From contig JAPPMB010000047.1 of NCBI GenBank assembly GCA_028819255.1, positions 94,586 to 158,585 on the forward strand: a stretch of DNA of 64,000 nucleotides, read 5' to 3'. Below are positions 18,033-26,864 of the stretch, piece by piece. This DNA is from Bryobacterales bacterium. GTDB taxonomy: Bacteria > Acidobacteriota > Terriglobia > Bryobacterales > UBA6623. Both the position numbers and the translations under genes were made by a program. Numbering within the stretch: position 1 is the first letter of the stretch; each line of letters starts with the position of its first letter. Under the pieces are notes generated by a model. It was not told the DNA's origin. It did not search any database and saw only the letters and a program-made list of their open reading frames with translations.

Positions 18033-19601
18033 ATGGAGTCACTCCGGTCAAATAGAGCTGATAAGAAGGTGTTGTTGGCCCTGAGAAGACGAAAGAGATT
18101 CTTGGATCTTTGGGTGCTTGGGTGTTTCGTTGCGTGGGTATTTTCATCCGCCGCGCTTGCGGCGGACGGTGAGACTCCAGACAAACGACCGAATATCCTT
18201 CTCATGATCGCGGATGACATGTCGTGGAAGGACTGGGGCATCTACGGCAACACGTTTGCAAGGACACCCCACATCGACAGGGCGGCGGCGGAAGGGGTCC
18301 GGTTCACCAACGCATACAACGCCTCTCCAGTGTGCCATCCCTCCCGGTCGGCTCTATTGACGGGTCAGGATATCTGGCGGCTGCGCGACGCGGCCGTGTT
18401 CGGTGGGACCTTGCACAACACCTTCGACACCTATCCGTCGATGCTGAGGGAAGCCGGTTACACGGTTGCGCACAGCGGAAAGGGCTGGGGGCCAGGCTTC
18501 ACGGAGCCCGGCGGGTGGACAGTTCCTCCGGCGGGAAGAGTTGCCCGTCTCCCGCAAATTCTCGCCGTTGCAGAAGGTGGCGACAGACCATTCTGCTTCT
18601 GGTGGGGAACGACCCTGGGGCATCGCGAGTTCGACTACAGGCCGGATGGCCGCGCCTTGGACACGATTGAGGTGCCTCCCTACCTGCCGGACACCCGAGC
18701 CGTGCGCGAAGACTTCGGGGGCTATTACCAGGAGGTCGAGGCTTTCGATGCGGAAGTTGGCAAGGTGGTGGCGTCGCTCGAGCAGGCCGGTCTGGCCGAA
18801 GACACGATCCTGATCATCACGTCCGATCACGGGCAGCCTTGGCCGCGGGGCAAGGGGAGCCTTTATGACATGGGGACACGTGTCCCGTTGATCGTCCGAT
18901 GGCCTGCGAAAATCAAACGGAGCCGGGTGGTGGACGACTTCGTCAACTTTATTGACCTCGCCCCCACCATCGTGGAAGCAGCCGGTCTCGCTGCGAGCGA
19001 ACAGATGACCGGAAAGAGCCTTTTGAAGATTCTTCTCTCCGACCGAAGCGGGATCATCGAGAAGGGGCGCGATCGGACGCACTTTGCACTCGAAGCCCAT
19101 CACGCGGTCGGGCCTTATCAGGCTTGGCTTGGTTACATGTCCGGTCGGGCGATTCGAACGGACAAGCACCTCTACATTCGCAACTACCCGCGCGAAGGGC
19201 ATCATGGCTGGAAACCAGTTCAGGGCGGCCCGAGCGTCGGAATCATGCAGAAGGGAATGGCGACGGACGAAACCGTGAGGCGCAACTATAATCTATGCTT
19301 CGGCCTCCGGCCCGAGGAAGAGCTGTACAACGTCAAGGCCGACCCATATCAGATGCATAATCTGGCCGACGACCACCGGTACGCCGAGGTCAAGAATACC
19401 ATGCAACAGGCCCTGGCGGATTACATGAGAGCGACGGATGACCCTCGTGCGGCGGACCGTGGCGAAGTTTTTGCACGCTACCCCATTTGGGCGGGCGGTT
19501 CGAAAAGCCAAATGGGTGGTTACAACCGCGCCGGGCAGTTGGAATTGTTTCATCACTCTCGATACGCCCAGTGGATGAATGAGAACCATCCTGATCAATA
19601 G
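18033..19601 (+). CDS. Sulfatase, heparan N-sulfatase-like (sulfatase 3)
   Basis: A 522-residue S1 sulfatase with a signal anchor or peptide (hydrophobic from about residue 25 to ALAADG). IADDMSWKDWGIYGN gives the N-terminal metal ligands, CHPSR at about residue 101 is the formylglycine motif, and AHSGKGWGPG and ITSDHGQPWPRGK follow. The LREAGYTVAHSGKGWGPG pattern is typical of SGSH-like (S1_8) bacterial enzymes, which are expected to remove N-linked sulfate from glucosamine. It follows the Gfo/Idh/MocA gene on the same strand. Confidence 0.88.
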   Translation: MESLRSNRADKKVLLALRRRKRFLDLWVLGCFVAWVFSSAALAADGETPDKRPNILLMIADDMSWKDWGIYGNTFARTPHIDRAAAEGVRFTNAYNASPVCHPSRSALLTGQDIWRLRDAAVFGGTLHNTFDTYPSMLREAGYTVAHSGKGWGPGFTEPGGWTVPPAGRVARLPQILAVAEGGDRPFCFWWGTTLGHREFDYRPDGRALDTIEVPPYLPDTRAVREDFGGYYQEVEAFDAEVGKVVASLEQAGLAEDTILIITSDHGQPWPRGKGSLYDMGTRVPLIVRWPAKIKRSRVVDDFVNFIDLAPTIVEAAGLAASEQMTGKSLLKILLSDRSGIIEKGRDRTHFALEAHHAVGPYQAWLGYMSGRAIRTDKHLYIRNYPREGHHGWKPVQGGPSVGIMQKGMATDETVRRNYNLCFGLRPEEELYNVKADPYQMHNLADDHRYAEVKNTMQQALADYMRATDDPRAADRGEVFARYPIWAGGSKSQMGGYNRAGQLELFHHSRYAQWMNENHPDQ

Positions 19602-20481
19602 CCTGATCACATTTCACGAGCGATCAAATGGCAGGGGATTCTTGTGCCTACCACGTCCTAATCCCTCGCCTCCTGCGAGCGACATACGGCATCCGAAGAC
19701 CACATCGTCTCAAGTAAAGAATCCAAGGTAAGACATCCGGACAGTCTTGGATTTCAGAACACACAGATCTTGAGTTGAGCATCCATCACGAACAGGGGAA
19801 ATCAAACCTCAGCTCGCACCTGCGTGCTGGACTATCTCCGAGCCTGTGCTTGTAACTGCGGAGAGCCCTCGTGAACAAACTAGAGGAAGCTGTGCGCTCC
19901 TGGTCGTCCTGTCCACTTGCGCCGCTAAGCAGCACGGACTCCTACGTGGCCTTCACCGCAAACGCCAAGGATGCAATGAGATCCTGGGCTGCTAGCTACG
20001 CGCCGCACTCATCCTGTAATTGCCTGACAGGGGTCACGTACGGCCCAGTAACTGGGGGAGACGAATCTCCCGACTTGGAAATCTCGGAGGACTTTGCATG
20101 GTGGCGGGTCCGGACGCCGGGCGGTTCATGAACGGACTCCACCGAACCGAGCGCAACGAACTGGCGAAGCTGCGGCGTCGGCTGAAGCTGGAGTGGGAGA
20201 CCCAGCCAGTAGCCGCGGCCTGGGCATGCGCAGGCTGCGACAGACCAAGCGATAGCGCAGTGGGGGGAGGGTTCCCGGGCTGAATGTGACAGGGCGGCCG
20301 GCGACTAATACGCAGGCGCAGCCAGTCTTGATGCTACGCCTGTGACGGCGGAACGGTTCTTCGCCTCGAACCGGCGAGCGGCAAGGGCTCTTGGTGGTGG
20401 CGCCGTTCCAGCCTCGAACGTCAATACGAGAGGACGTTGCATCGCCTTCCCGCCTGTTCGGCGATTGAGTTTGCCGAGCGG
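19602..20481. other. Intergenic, no secure gene
   Basis: About 0.9 kb between sulfatase 3 and the broken MNT gene. Short frames (for example 19871-20131) have no family resemblance. The inverted repeat at 19720-19753 lies here. Confidence 0.35.
19720..19753. repeat. 8-bp perfect inverted repeat downstream of sulfatase 3
   Basis: AATCCAAG (19720-19727) and CTTGGATT (19746-19753) are exact inverted copies separated by 18 nt, about 120 bp after the sulfatase stop. No T-run follows, so it is not a canonical intrinsic terminator; it could be an mRNA end structure or a protein site. Confidence 0.4.
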
Positions 20482-20702
20482 ATGTCTGATTCGGTGATCG
20501 TTGCGGAACTCAGAGCGATGTGCGACCGGCGGGCCAAGTCGACGGGAAACGCGGTCGGCATCGTGGACAGGTCGGCGGCTGCCGAGGCTTTCCACCGCAG
20601 GCGGGAGATCTGCGAAGCGCAGCTAGATCGATTTCTGGCGGCCCTTCGTCCGCTGCTTGCCCGGTATGAAGCGCATGCAGCTTGGATCTTCGGCTCGCGC
20701 GC

Positions 20703-20719
20703 TGTTGAATGCCACATTA
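20703..20719 (+). repeat. Left terminal inverted repeat of the MITE-like element
   Basis: TGTTGAATGCCACATTA, pairing with 21016-21032 at 16 of 17 positions. Confidence 0.8.
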
Positions 20720-21015
20720 AATCGGCTCGAAATTTCCGCGCTTTTTCGTAGCGCGAGCAAGGTGCTGGAGGGCCTTGCCGCCCTAAGGATAGAGGCTACT
20801 GCTGGAAGGAAGAGGATGTGGTGTTGGCAGTGATCTGGACGGGAGACGGCCGCTGGAGGCGGGTCGGAGCCCGGTTTCTTCAGCGGGAGCGGATTATGGT
20901 GAGCGAGGCCGTCCCTGCGGCCTCTCAGCCCCCGACTACTCTATACGAACTAATTTGACAAGGACGAAAACTGTTCAAAACAATCACGCCAAAAACCCGC
21001 TCTGTTTCACTGGCA

Positions 21016-21032
21016 TAATGTGGCACTCAACA
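21016..21032 (-). repeat. Right terminal inverted repeat of the MITE-like element
   Basis: TAATGTGGCACTCAACA; its complement differs from the left repeat only at position 7 (G instead of A). Confidence 0.8.
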
Positions 21033-21264
21033 CGCCGCGAGACAGCCGCTCCGGAGAGCGACATCGACGTGATGGTCGTAGCGCGCACGGATCGCGCCTT
21101 TGTGGATCGCAGTAGCAATTACATGCCAGCGCTGCTCGAATCCAGCGTCGCGGTGGACATGCTGATCTGCACTCGAGAGGAGTTCGCGCGCATGCAGGCC
21201 GAGGAACTCCCGTTTATCTTGGAAGCGCTCAAGGACGCCGTACCGATCCATATGGAACGCTGAA

Positions 21265-21756
21265 TTGGAATCCAGGCGATGGCTGAAACAGGCGAAGCGC
21301 GACCTAGGTGCCGGCCGGGCACTCGTGGATGCGGAATACTTCGAGCAGGCATGCATCATGTCTCATCAGGGAGCAGAAAGGGCCGTAAAGTCTATCGCTT
21401 ATGGTCTTGGCGATCGAACAGTCTTAGGGCATTCTGTCGTTGAGCTGATTCGGCGCTATTCGGACTGGGCACCTGCACTGAAATGCCTGCTGCATGGCGC
21501 TAGAGCTCTGGACTTGTTCTACATTCCGACACGCTACCCGAACAGCCTGCCGGGCGGCTTGGGAAGCGAGGCGTTTTCAATGGAACAGGCGACAGAGGGG
21601 CTGGACCTGTCGGAGCCGTTCCTAATAGTCGCAAACGAGTTTCAGGCGAGCGGAAGTGCTATGTCTTGCCAAGCGGCCGTCGATAGAATCGAGGGCAGCG
21701 AGGGAGGTCTGTCGGGAGCGGCGCGAAACGGCCAAGCGCATGATTCCACACATTGA
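21265..21756 (+). CDS. HEPN domain protein, partner of the disrupted MNT gene
   Basis: A 163-residue HEPN protein starting at a TTG (LESRRWLKQAKRDLGAGRAL). The core segments are CIMSHQGAERAVKSIAYGLG and LGHSVVELIRRY, where the His of LGHS matches the conserved HEPN His. The start lies 1 nt after the MNT stop, so translation would normally be coupled to it. No lesion is visible, yet the partner nucleotidyltransferase is destroyed. The C-terminal 30 residues are low-complexity and may be read-out after an altered stop. Whether it is expressed or toxic is unknown. Confidence 0.75.
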   Translation: MESRRWLKQAKRDLGAGRALVDAEYFEQACIMSHQGAERAVKSIAYGLGDRTVLGHSVVELIRRYSDWAPALKCLLHGARALDLFYIPTRYPNSLPGGLGSEAFSMEQATEGLDLSEPFLIVANEFQASGSAMSCQAAVDRIEGSEGGLSGAARNGQAHDSTH

Positions 21757-22379
21757 ACATTCACAGCCCGCAAATTCAACGAAGCCGCCATCTCCTCTCG
21801 GATGCCGAGACAACGGAACCGCTCGGAATATCGCTACCTAACATACTTAGCGGTTGCGACGATCTCTGTCGACTCCTGTTGCTTCAGGAACTGGGAACAG
21901 CGTCATTGGCAAGATCGGCCAATGAGACGGATTCCGATCCCATGTGTATTCTGGTCTACCCCAGCACCCAAGTTGTCGCGAACCTGGCCGCGGACTCGAT
22001 CTGGCTCCATGGTCCTCCGCAGGTATCGCTCGATTCCGCCACGGGAACGTCTGCTCGCCGCCCCGGCGCAATCAAGGATTGCCTCTGACAAACGCAAGTC
22101 TCGGGAAGCATATGCGACCGGCCATGGGCGTTCCTCGTTGGAGGCGGCGGTTTGCACGGGGCACGCACTGCGGGGAGTGGGCTGGCGGCCCCGGTTACGT
22201 TAGTATTCAGGATCGTCTGAGGGAGAGCTCAAGGTACGCATGACCTGCTCCGCCGCGCTCTGCCATCATCGTGCGGCAGCCGGTAGCGGTTGCCCGGCGG
22301 CTATCATTGCGGCGGGATGGGGAGGGCCCGCCGCTCCCGTGGGCGTTCGTACTATAATCCCCCTCACTTGAATCGCGTG
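21757..22379. other. Intergenic, no gene recognised
   Basis: About 0.6 kb between the HEPN gene and sulfatase 4. Frames on both strands are short and without motifs. A TATAAT hexamer lies at its right end. Confidence 0.35.
22353..22358 (+). promoter_or_regulatory. Possible -10 box of the three-sulfatase cluster
   Basis: A perfect TATAAT lies 21 nt before the ATG of sulfatase 4, in otherwise GC-rich DNA. No good -35 hexamer is found 16-18 bp upstream, so this is only suggestive. Confidence 0.35.
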
Positions 22380-23873
22380 ATGGCTTGGACCGTTCTTCTG
22401 CTGGCCGGATTCCTGGCCGCATGCTCGGGAGGCGAGCGGCCCAACGTTCTGCTGATCGTCTCAGAGGACAACGGTCCCGAAATCGGGGCCTACGGCGACC
22501 CCTTCGCTAGGACTCCGGTGCTGGACGGCCTGGCCCGCGAGGGCGTGCTGTTTCGGAACGCATACGTGCCGCAGGCGGGCTGCAGCCAGTCCCGGGCAGC
22601 GTTTCTCACTGGCCTGTATCCCCATCAGAACGGCCAGATCGGGCTGGCGACATGGAAGTTCGGCCTATTCCGTGAGGACACCCCAAACCTGGTGAGAACA
22701 CTCAAGGAGGCCGGATACGCGACCGGAATCATCGGGAAGCTTCACATCAATCCCGAAGAGGCCTTTCCGTTCGACTTCACGGCCCAGCCGGGTGCGAACT
22801 TCCGACGACAGGACATGGGCACCTACGCCGAATCGGCCAGGGCCTTCATGGTGGCGTCCGACCGGCCGTTCTTCCTTTCCGTGAACTACCCCGACGCCCA
22901 CCGTCCCTTCCTGCGGCAGGTCGAGGGCCTGCCCGCCGACCCGCTGGATGACAGCGATGTCGAGAGCCTCGCATACATGGGTCTCGACTCGCCGACGCTG
23001 CGTCGGGACACAGCCAACTACCACAACTCGATGGCGAGGCTGGACACCCTGATCGGGCATCTGTTGGAGGCGCTGGAGCATTCCGGGAAGGCCGACCGGA
23101 CCATCGTGGCGTATCTCGGCGATCACGGGGCGGACCTGCTGCGGGGAAAGCGGACGTGCTACGAGGGAGGCGTCCGGGTGCCTTTCATCGTCCGATGGCC
23201 GGCACGGCAAAAGGCAGGCCAGGTGCGCGAGGAGCTCGTATCGACGCTCGATCTGGCTCCCACCCTGATTGAGGCGGCCCGGGCGCAATCGATTCCGGGA
23301 CTGCCCGGCCACTCACTGGAGCCCCTCGTCGCAGGCCGCAGCGTCCCTTGGCGAAAGCACCTGTTCACCGAGTACCACCTGCATTCGAACCACAACTACT
23401 ACCCCCAGAGGGCAGTTCGCGGCGACAGGTTCAAGCTGATCTGGAACCTGATGCCCGGTGAGGGGAATCCCGGCCACAGGTTCACTGTCGACCGGTTCGT
23501 CGGCCACGAGGAGATGCGGGAGGCGCTCGAGCGGGCCAGCCCGAGGGTCCGGGAGGCATATGGATTGATGGAGAGCCCGCCCGAATTCGAACTCTACGAC
23601 CTCGAAGGCGACCCCCACGAATTCGAGAATCTCGCCGACAAGCCCGAGCATCGGGCTGTACTGGAGGAACTGAAGGGGCGTCTGCTGGAGTGGCGGCGCC
23701 AGACGGATGATGCGTTCCTGGACGCTGCGAACGTGATGAGACTCAGGGAAGAGATTGAATCGACGTTCATCGAGGGGCAGTACCGTCGCCCCGAGGGCTG
23801 GCAGTACAGCCGGTATCTCGCGCCTTCCGTGCCTGCCTGGCTGAAGGAAGGTGGCGAACCTGACCTGCGATGA
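22380..23873 (+). CDS. Heparan N-sulfatase (SGSH)-like lipoprotein with CSQSR motif (sulfatase 4)
   Basis: A 497-residue S1 sulfatase. MAWTVLLLAGFLAACSGG is a lipoprotein signal with LAAC lipobox. VSEDNGPEIGAYGD gives metal ligands. The maturation motif at about residue 68 reads CSQSR, with Gln where the canonical motif has Pro. GLYPHQNGQIGL, GIIGKLHINPE and the FPFDF segment closely follow human sulfamidase (SGSH), supporting N-sulfoglucosamine as substrate. The C-terminal EFELYDLEGDPHEFENLAD is standard. First gene of a three-sulfatase run (64 bp to the next). Maturation of a CSQSR site by formylglycine-generating enzyme is uncertain. Confidence 0.88.
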   Translation: MAWTVLLLAGFLAACSGGERPNVLLIVSEDNGPEIGAYGDPFARTPVLDGLAREGVLFRNAYVPQAGCSQSRAAFLTGLYPHQNGQIGLATWKFGLFREDTPNLVRTLKEAGYATGIIGKLHINPEEAFPFDFTAQPGANFRRQDMGTYAESARAFMVASDRPFFLSVNYPDAHRPFLRQVEGLPADPLDDSDVESLAYMGLDSPTLRRDTANYHNSMARLDTLIGHLLEALEHSGKADRTIVAYLGDHGADLLRGKRTCYEGGVRVPFIVRWPARQKAGQVREELVSTLDLAPTLIEAARAQSIPGLPGHSLEPLVAGRSVPWRKHLFTEYHLHSNHNYYPQRAVRGDRFKLIWNLMPGEGNPGHRFTVDRFVGHEEMREALERASPRVREAYGLMESPPEFELYDLEGDPHEFENLADKPEHRAVLEELKGRLLEWRRQTDDAFLDAANVMRLREEIESTFIEGQYRRPEGWQYSRYLAPSVPAWLKEGGEPDLR

Positions 23874-23937
23874 GGATCGGCCAGCCGCTTCAACCGAACC
23901 CGGTTGTCCGGCGGTAGGCTAGGTTGCGGAAGCATCG

Positions 23938-25377
23938 ATGACGAGAACGCTGATACCTGTCCTCGCCGCGGCCTTGGCGCTCGCGGGTTGCGGCGAGCCC
24001 ACCATGGATCGTCCCAACGTCCTCTTTCTGAGCGTCGACGACATGAACGACTGGGTCGGGGCACTTGGAGACGAGACTGCACGAACTCCCAACATCGACC
24101 GGCTCGCCGAGCGCGGCGTGCTGTTCACCAACGCCCACGCGACATCGCCCAAGTGCAATCCGTCACGAACCGCGATCCTGTCCGGGTTGCGTCCGTCAAC
24201 CACAGGTGTCTACGCGAACGCGGAGTGGTGGAAGCCGAACTTTCCCGAGATGGTAGTGCTGCCACGCTACTTCAGGAACCACGGGTACCATGTCGCGGGT
24301 GGCGGCAAGGTATTCCACCACACGCCCGGGTTCAATCCCCCTGACTCGTGGGACGAGTACTCCGAACTCGTGACCGACCTCAGGACGGAGAACTTCCTGA
24401 TTCCGTACCGGCGACCGAATCATCTGACGAGCTTCGACTGGGGCCCTCTGGACAAGTCGGTCATGGAGATGGGCGACGGCGCCACGGTCCGCTGGGCCGA
24501 GGACTTTCTTTCCCGTGAGCACGGCAAGCCGTTCTTCCTGGCCGTCGGTCTGTTTCAGCCGCATCTGCCCTTCTACGCGCCGCGAGCGTCTTACGATTCC
24601 GTTGGCCCGGGGGAGGCTCCTGTTCCTGTCGACAGGCCAGGCGATCTGGACGACGTTCCGGAGTCCGGACGCAAGATGGCGGCCTATCGGGTCGCCGATC
24701 TCGAGCTCATCCTGGAACACGACGACATGGACGAAGTGGTCCGCTCGTACACTGCCTGCATCCGGCATGCCGACACGCTGGTCGGTCGGGTGCTGAACGC
24801 TCTCGACGAAAGCCGTTACGGAGACAACACGATCGTGGTTCTCTGGTCCGATCACGGATACCACTTCGGAGAAAAGCACCACCTGACCAAGAACACGCTC
24901 TGGGAGCGGTCGTCACGGGTGCCGCTCGCGATCGTGGCTCCGGGCGTCACACGCCCGGCAGGCCGGTCGTCGCGCCCTGTGGGTCTGCTGAATCTCTACC
25001 CAACACTGATCGACCTGTGCGGCCTGCCTGAGAAAACAGACCTCGAGGGAGTGAGCCTGCGTCCGCTGCTGGAGGACCCAGATGCAGAGTGGCGTCGGCC
25101 GGCCATCATGACGTTCGGCCGCGGAAACCACGCGGTGCGCTCGGAACGCTATCGGTACATTCGGTATGCGAACGGCGAAGAGGAGTTGTACGACCACTCG
25201 ACGGACCCCAACGAGTGGACGAATCTGGCGGCAGACAAGTCGTTTGCGCACGTGATCGCGGAGCACGCCGAGTGGCTACCGGACTCCGACGCCCCGGGAG
25301 CGTTGCGCAAGGGCGCGTTCGAATTCAATCCGGAGACGTATTCATGGAAACGGCTCGAGGAGACGGAGGAACAGTGA
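23938..25377 (+). CDS. Iduronate-2-sulfatase-like lipoprotein (sulfatase 5)
   Basis: A 479-residue S1 sulfatase. Lipoprotein signal MTRTLIPVLAAALALAGCG with LAGC lipobox. LSVDDMNDWVGALGD gives metal ligands and CNPSR at about residue 73 is the formylglycine motif. GLRPSTTGVY, GGGKVFHHTPGF and FFLAVGLFQPHLPFYAP follow the iduronate-2-sulfatase (S1_7) pattern, and LWSDHGYHFGEKHHLTKNTLWE is the conserved C-terminal metal site. Its TGA overlaps the GTG start of sulfatase 6, so the two are co-translated. Expected to desulfate uronic acid residues at the cell surface. Confidence 0.9.
   Translation: MTRTLIPVLAAALALAGCGEPTMDRPNVLFLSVDDMNDWVGALGDETARTPNIDRLAERGVLFTNAHATSPKCNPSRTAILSGLRPSTTGVYANAEWWKPNFPEMVVLPRYFRNHGYHVAGGGKVFHHTPGFNPPDSWDEYSELVTDLRTENFLIPYRRPNHLTSFDWGPLDKSVMEMGDGATVRWAEDFLSREHGKPFFLAVGLFQPHLPFYAPRASYDSVGPGEAPVPVDRPGDLDDVPESGRKMAAYRVADLELILEHDDMDEVVRSYTACIRHADTLVGRVLNALDESRYGDNTIVVLWSDHGYHFGEKHHLTKNTLWERSSRVPLAIVAPGVTRPAGRSSRPVGLLNLYPTLIDLCGLPEKTDLEGVSLRPLLEDPDAEWRRPAIMTFGRGNHAVRSERYRYIRYANGEEELYDHSTDPNEWTNLAADKSFAHVIAEHAEWLPDSDAPGALRKGAFEFNPETYSWKRLEETEEQ
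25365..25376 (+). promoter_or_regulatory. Ribosome-binding site deciding the GTG start of sulfatase 6
   Basis: GGAGG (25365-25369), 4 nt before a GTG that overlaps the upstream stop as GTGA. It supports this start over the in-frame ATG at 25344, which lies inside the upstream gene. Confidence 0.6.
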
Positions 25378-26864
25378 TCCATCGCAGGGATTTTCTCTTG
25401 GGCGGCCTTGCCGCCTCCGGGGCGGCTTCGGGCGCTGCCCAGGCAGCTACGGGCGATTTGAACGTGCTGTTCGTTGCGGTCGACGACCTGCGTCCGGAAC
25501 TCGGCTGCTACGGCAACGAGCTGATCAGGACGCCGAACCTGGACAGGCTCGCGAGTCGCTCCGTGGTGTTCCGGAGAGCCTATTGCCAGTCGCCCGTCTG
25601 CGGCCCATCGCGGGCCTCCCTGCTGACCGGTCTGCGCCCGGACACGACCAAGGTGTGGGGCAACAGGAAGCACTTCCGCGAGATCCTGCCGGACATCGTC
25701 ACAATGCCACAGCGTTTCAAGCAGGAGGGCTACCACACCCAGGCGATCGGCAAGATACTCCACGGAAAAATGTCGGACGCAGCTTCCTGGAGCGTGCCGG
25801 CGTGGCCTCCGGGCGGGCGGCAGGCGGGCATGCAGTACATCGATGTGGAGCGTCTGGCCGCGATGCGGGCGAAGGAACCCGACCGGTTGGTGCCGGGACC
25901 TGAGATTCCGACGCTCGAGTGGAAGAAGCAGAATTCGTGGCAGGCCCCGGAAGTGCCGGACAACGCGCTGCAGGATGGCCAAGTCGCAGACCGCGCCGTG
26001 GAAGCCCTGCGCAAGCTGAGAGACGAGAACTTCTTCCTCGCCGTCGGCTTTCAGAAGCCTCACCTGCCCTTCACGGCTCCGAAGAAGTACTTCGACCTCT
26101 ACGACCCCGACGGGCTGCCGGTCCCCGAGGACGCGCACCGGCCGGTCGACTCGCCCGACACGGCGTTCACGCGCTGGCAGGAACTCCGCGGCTACACAGA
26201 CATCCCGCGCGAGGGTCCGCTGCCGCCCGGCAAGGCCCGCGAACTGATCCACGGGTACTACGCGGCGACTTCGTACATGGACGCGCAAGCCGGACGCGTT
26301 CTGGATGAACTCGACCGCCTCGGCCTGTCGGAGCGCACGGCCGTCGTGATGTTCGGCGACCACGGCTGGCATCTCGGGGAGCAGGATCTCTGGGCCAAGA
26401 CGGCAACGTTCGAGCTGACCGCACGGGCGCCGCTGATGATGCACGTGCCGGGCATGAGTTCGGCGGGACGCCAATGCGACGGCCTGGTCGAGTTCGTGGA
26501 CATGTACCCGACGCTATGCGAGGCCTCTGGAATCGAGGCTCCATCCAGTCTCGAAGGAATATCAATGATGCCGTTGCTGGAAGACCCCCGGCGGTCCTGG
26601 AAGCAGGCAGCGTTCACACAGATACCAAGGCCCTACCTCGCCAGCGAAGACTGGGAGCACATGGGATACAGCATGCGCACGGACCGCTACCGCTACACGG
26701 AGTGGGTCGACCGCAGCTGCACGGTGCAGGCTCGCGAGCTGTACGATTTCCGGATAGCGCCGACCGAGACGGTGAACCTTGCGGGCCGGGCCGAACACAG
26801 GGCCTTGGTGGAGTCGCTGTCCCGGCAGATGCAGACCGGATGGCGGTGGGCCGGGCCGGCCTGA
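25374..26864 (+). CDS. Iduronate-2-sulfatase-like enzyme, Tat-exported (sulfatase 6)
   Basis: A 496-residue S1 sulfatase. The N terminus HRRDFLLGGLAASGAAS is a twin-arginine signal. VAVDDLRPELGCYG gives metal ligands and CGPSR at about residue 76 is the formylglycine motif. GLRPDTTKVW, AIGKILHG and FFLAVGFQKPHLPF match the S1_7 iduronate-2-sulfatase pattern, with GDHGWHLGEQDLWAKTATFE at the second metal site. The GTG start overlaps the stop of sulfatase 5 by 4 nt. A Tat signal next to a lipoprotein partner suggests the two act in different places, soluble periplasm and membrane-anchored. Confidence 0.9.
   Translation: MIHRRDFLLGGLAASGAASGAAQAATGDLNVLFVAVDDLRPELGCYGNELIRTPNLDRLASRSVVFRRAYCQSPVCGPSRASLLTGLRPDTTKVWGNRKHFREILPDIVTMPQRFKQEGYHTQAIGKILHGKMSDAASWSVPAWPPGGRQAGMQYIDVERLAAMRAKEPDRLVPGPEIPTLEWKKQNSWQAPEVPDNALQDGQVADRAVEALRKLRDENFFLAVGFQKPHLPFTAPKKYFDLYDPDGLPVPEDAHRPVDSPDTAFTRWQELRGYTDIPREGPLPPGKARELIHGYYAATSYMDAQAGRVLDELDRLGLSERTAVVMFGDHGWHLGEQDLWAKTATFELTARAPLMMHVPGMSSAGRQCDGLVEFVDMYPTLCEASGIEAPSSLEGISMMPLLEDPRRSWKQAAFTQIPRPYLASEDWEHMGYSMRTDRYRYTEWVDRSCTVQARELYDFRIAPTETVNLAGRAEHRALVESLSRQMQTGWRWAGPA

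Larger units (their letters stand above)
20703..21032. mobile_element. MITE-like element, 330 bp, with 17-bp terminal inverted repeats
   Basis: The element begins TGTTGAATGCCACATTA and ends with TAATGTGGCACTCAACA, whose reverse complement matches the left end at 16 of 17 positions. It splits the catalytic motif of a nucleotidyltransferase gene exactly between GSRA and RRE. It has no transposase frame, so it would need a transposase in trans. No clear target duplication remains. The family cannot be assigned from sequence alone. Confidence 0.8.
20482..21263 (+). pseudogene. MNT-family nucleotidyltransferase interrupted by a 330-bp MITE-like insertion
   Basis: Two separated halves of one minimal nucleotidyltransferase. 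The 5' half (to about 20702) ends in AAWIFGSRA, the first part of the pol-beta signature. The 3' half resumes at about 21033 with RRETAAPESDIDVMVV, the D-x-D part, and ends in VPIHMER. Between them lies an element with terminal inverted repeats. The halves are in different frames (net shift of 2), so the insertion plus flanking change destroys the reading frame. The ATG at 20482 is a likely original start; a TTG at 20437 is also open. The HEPN partner follows 1 nt downstream. Confidence 0.82.

Noticed and set aside
20695..21040. Target-site duplication of the MITE-like element
   Set aside because: The flanks (TCGCGCGC and CGCCGCGA) share composition but no exact duplication of 2-8 bp fits both the sequence and the reading frame.
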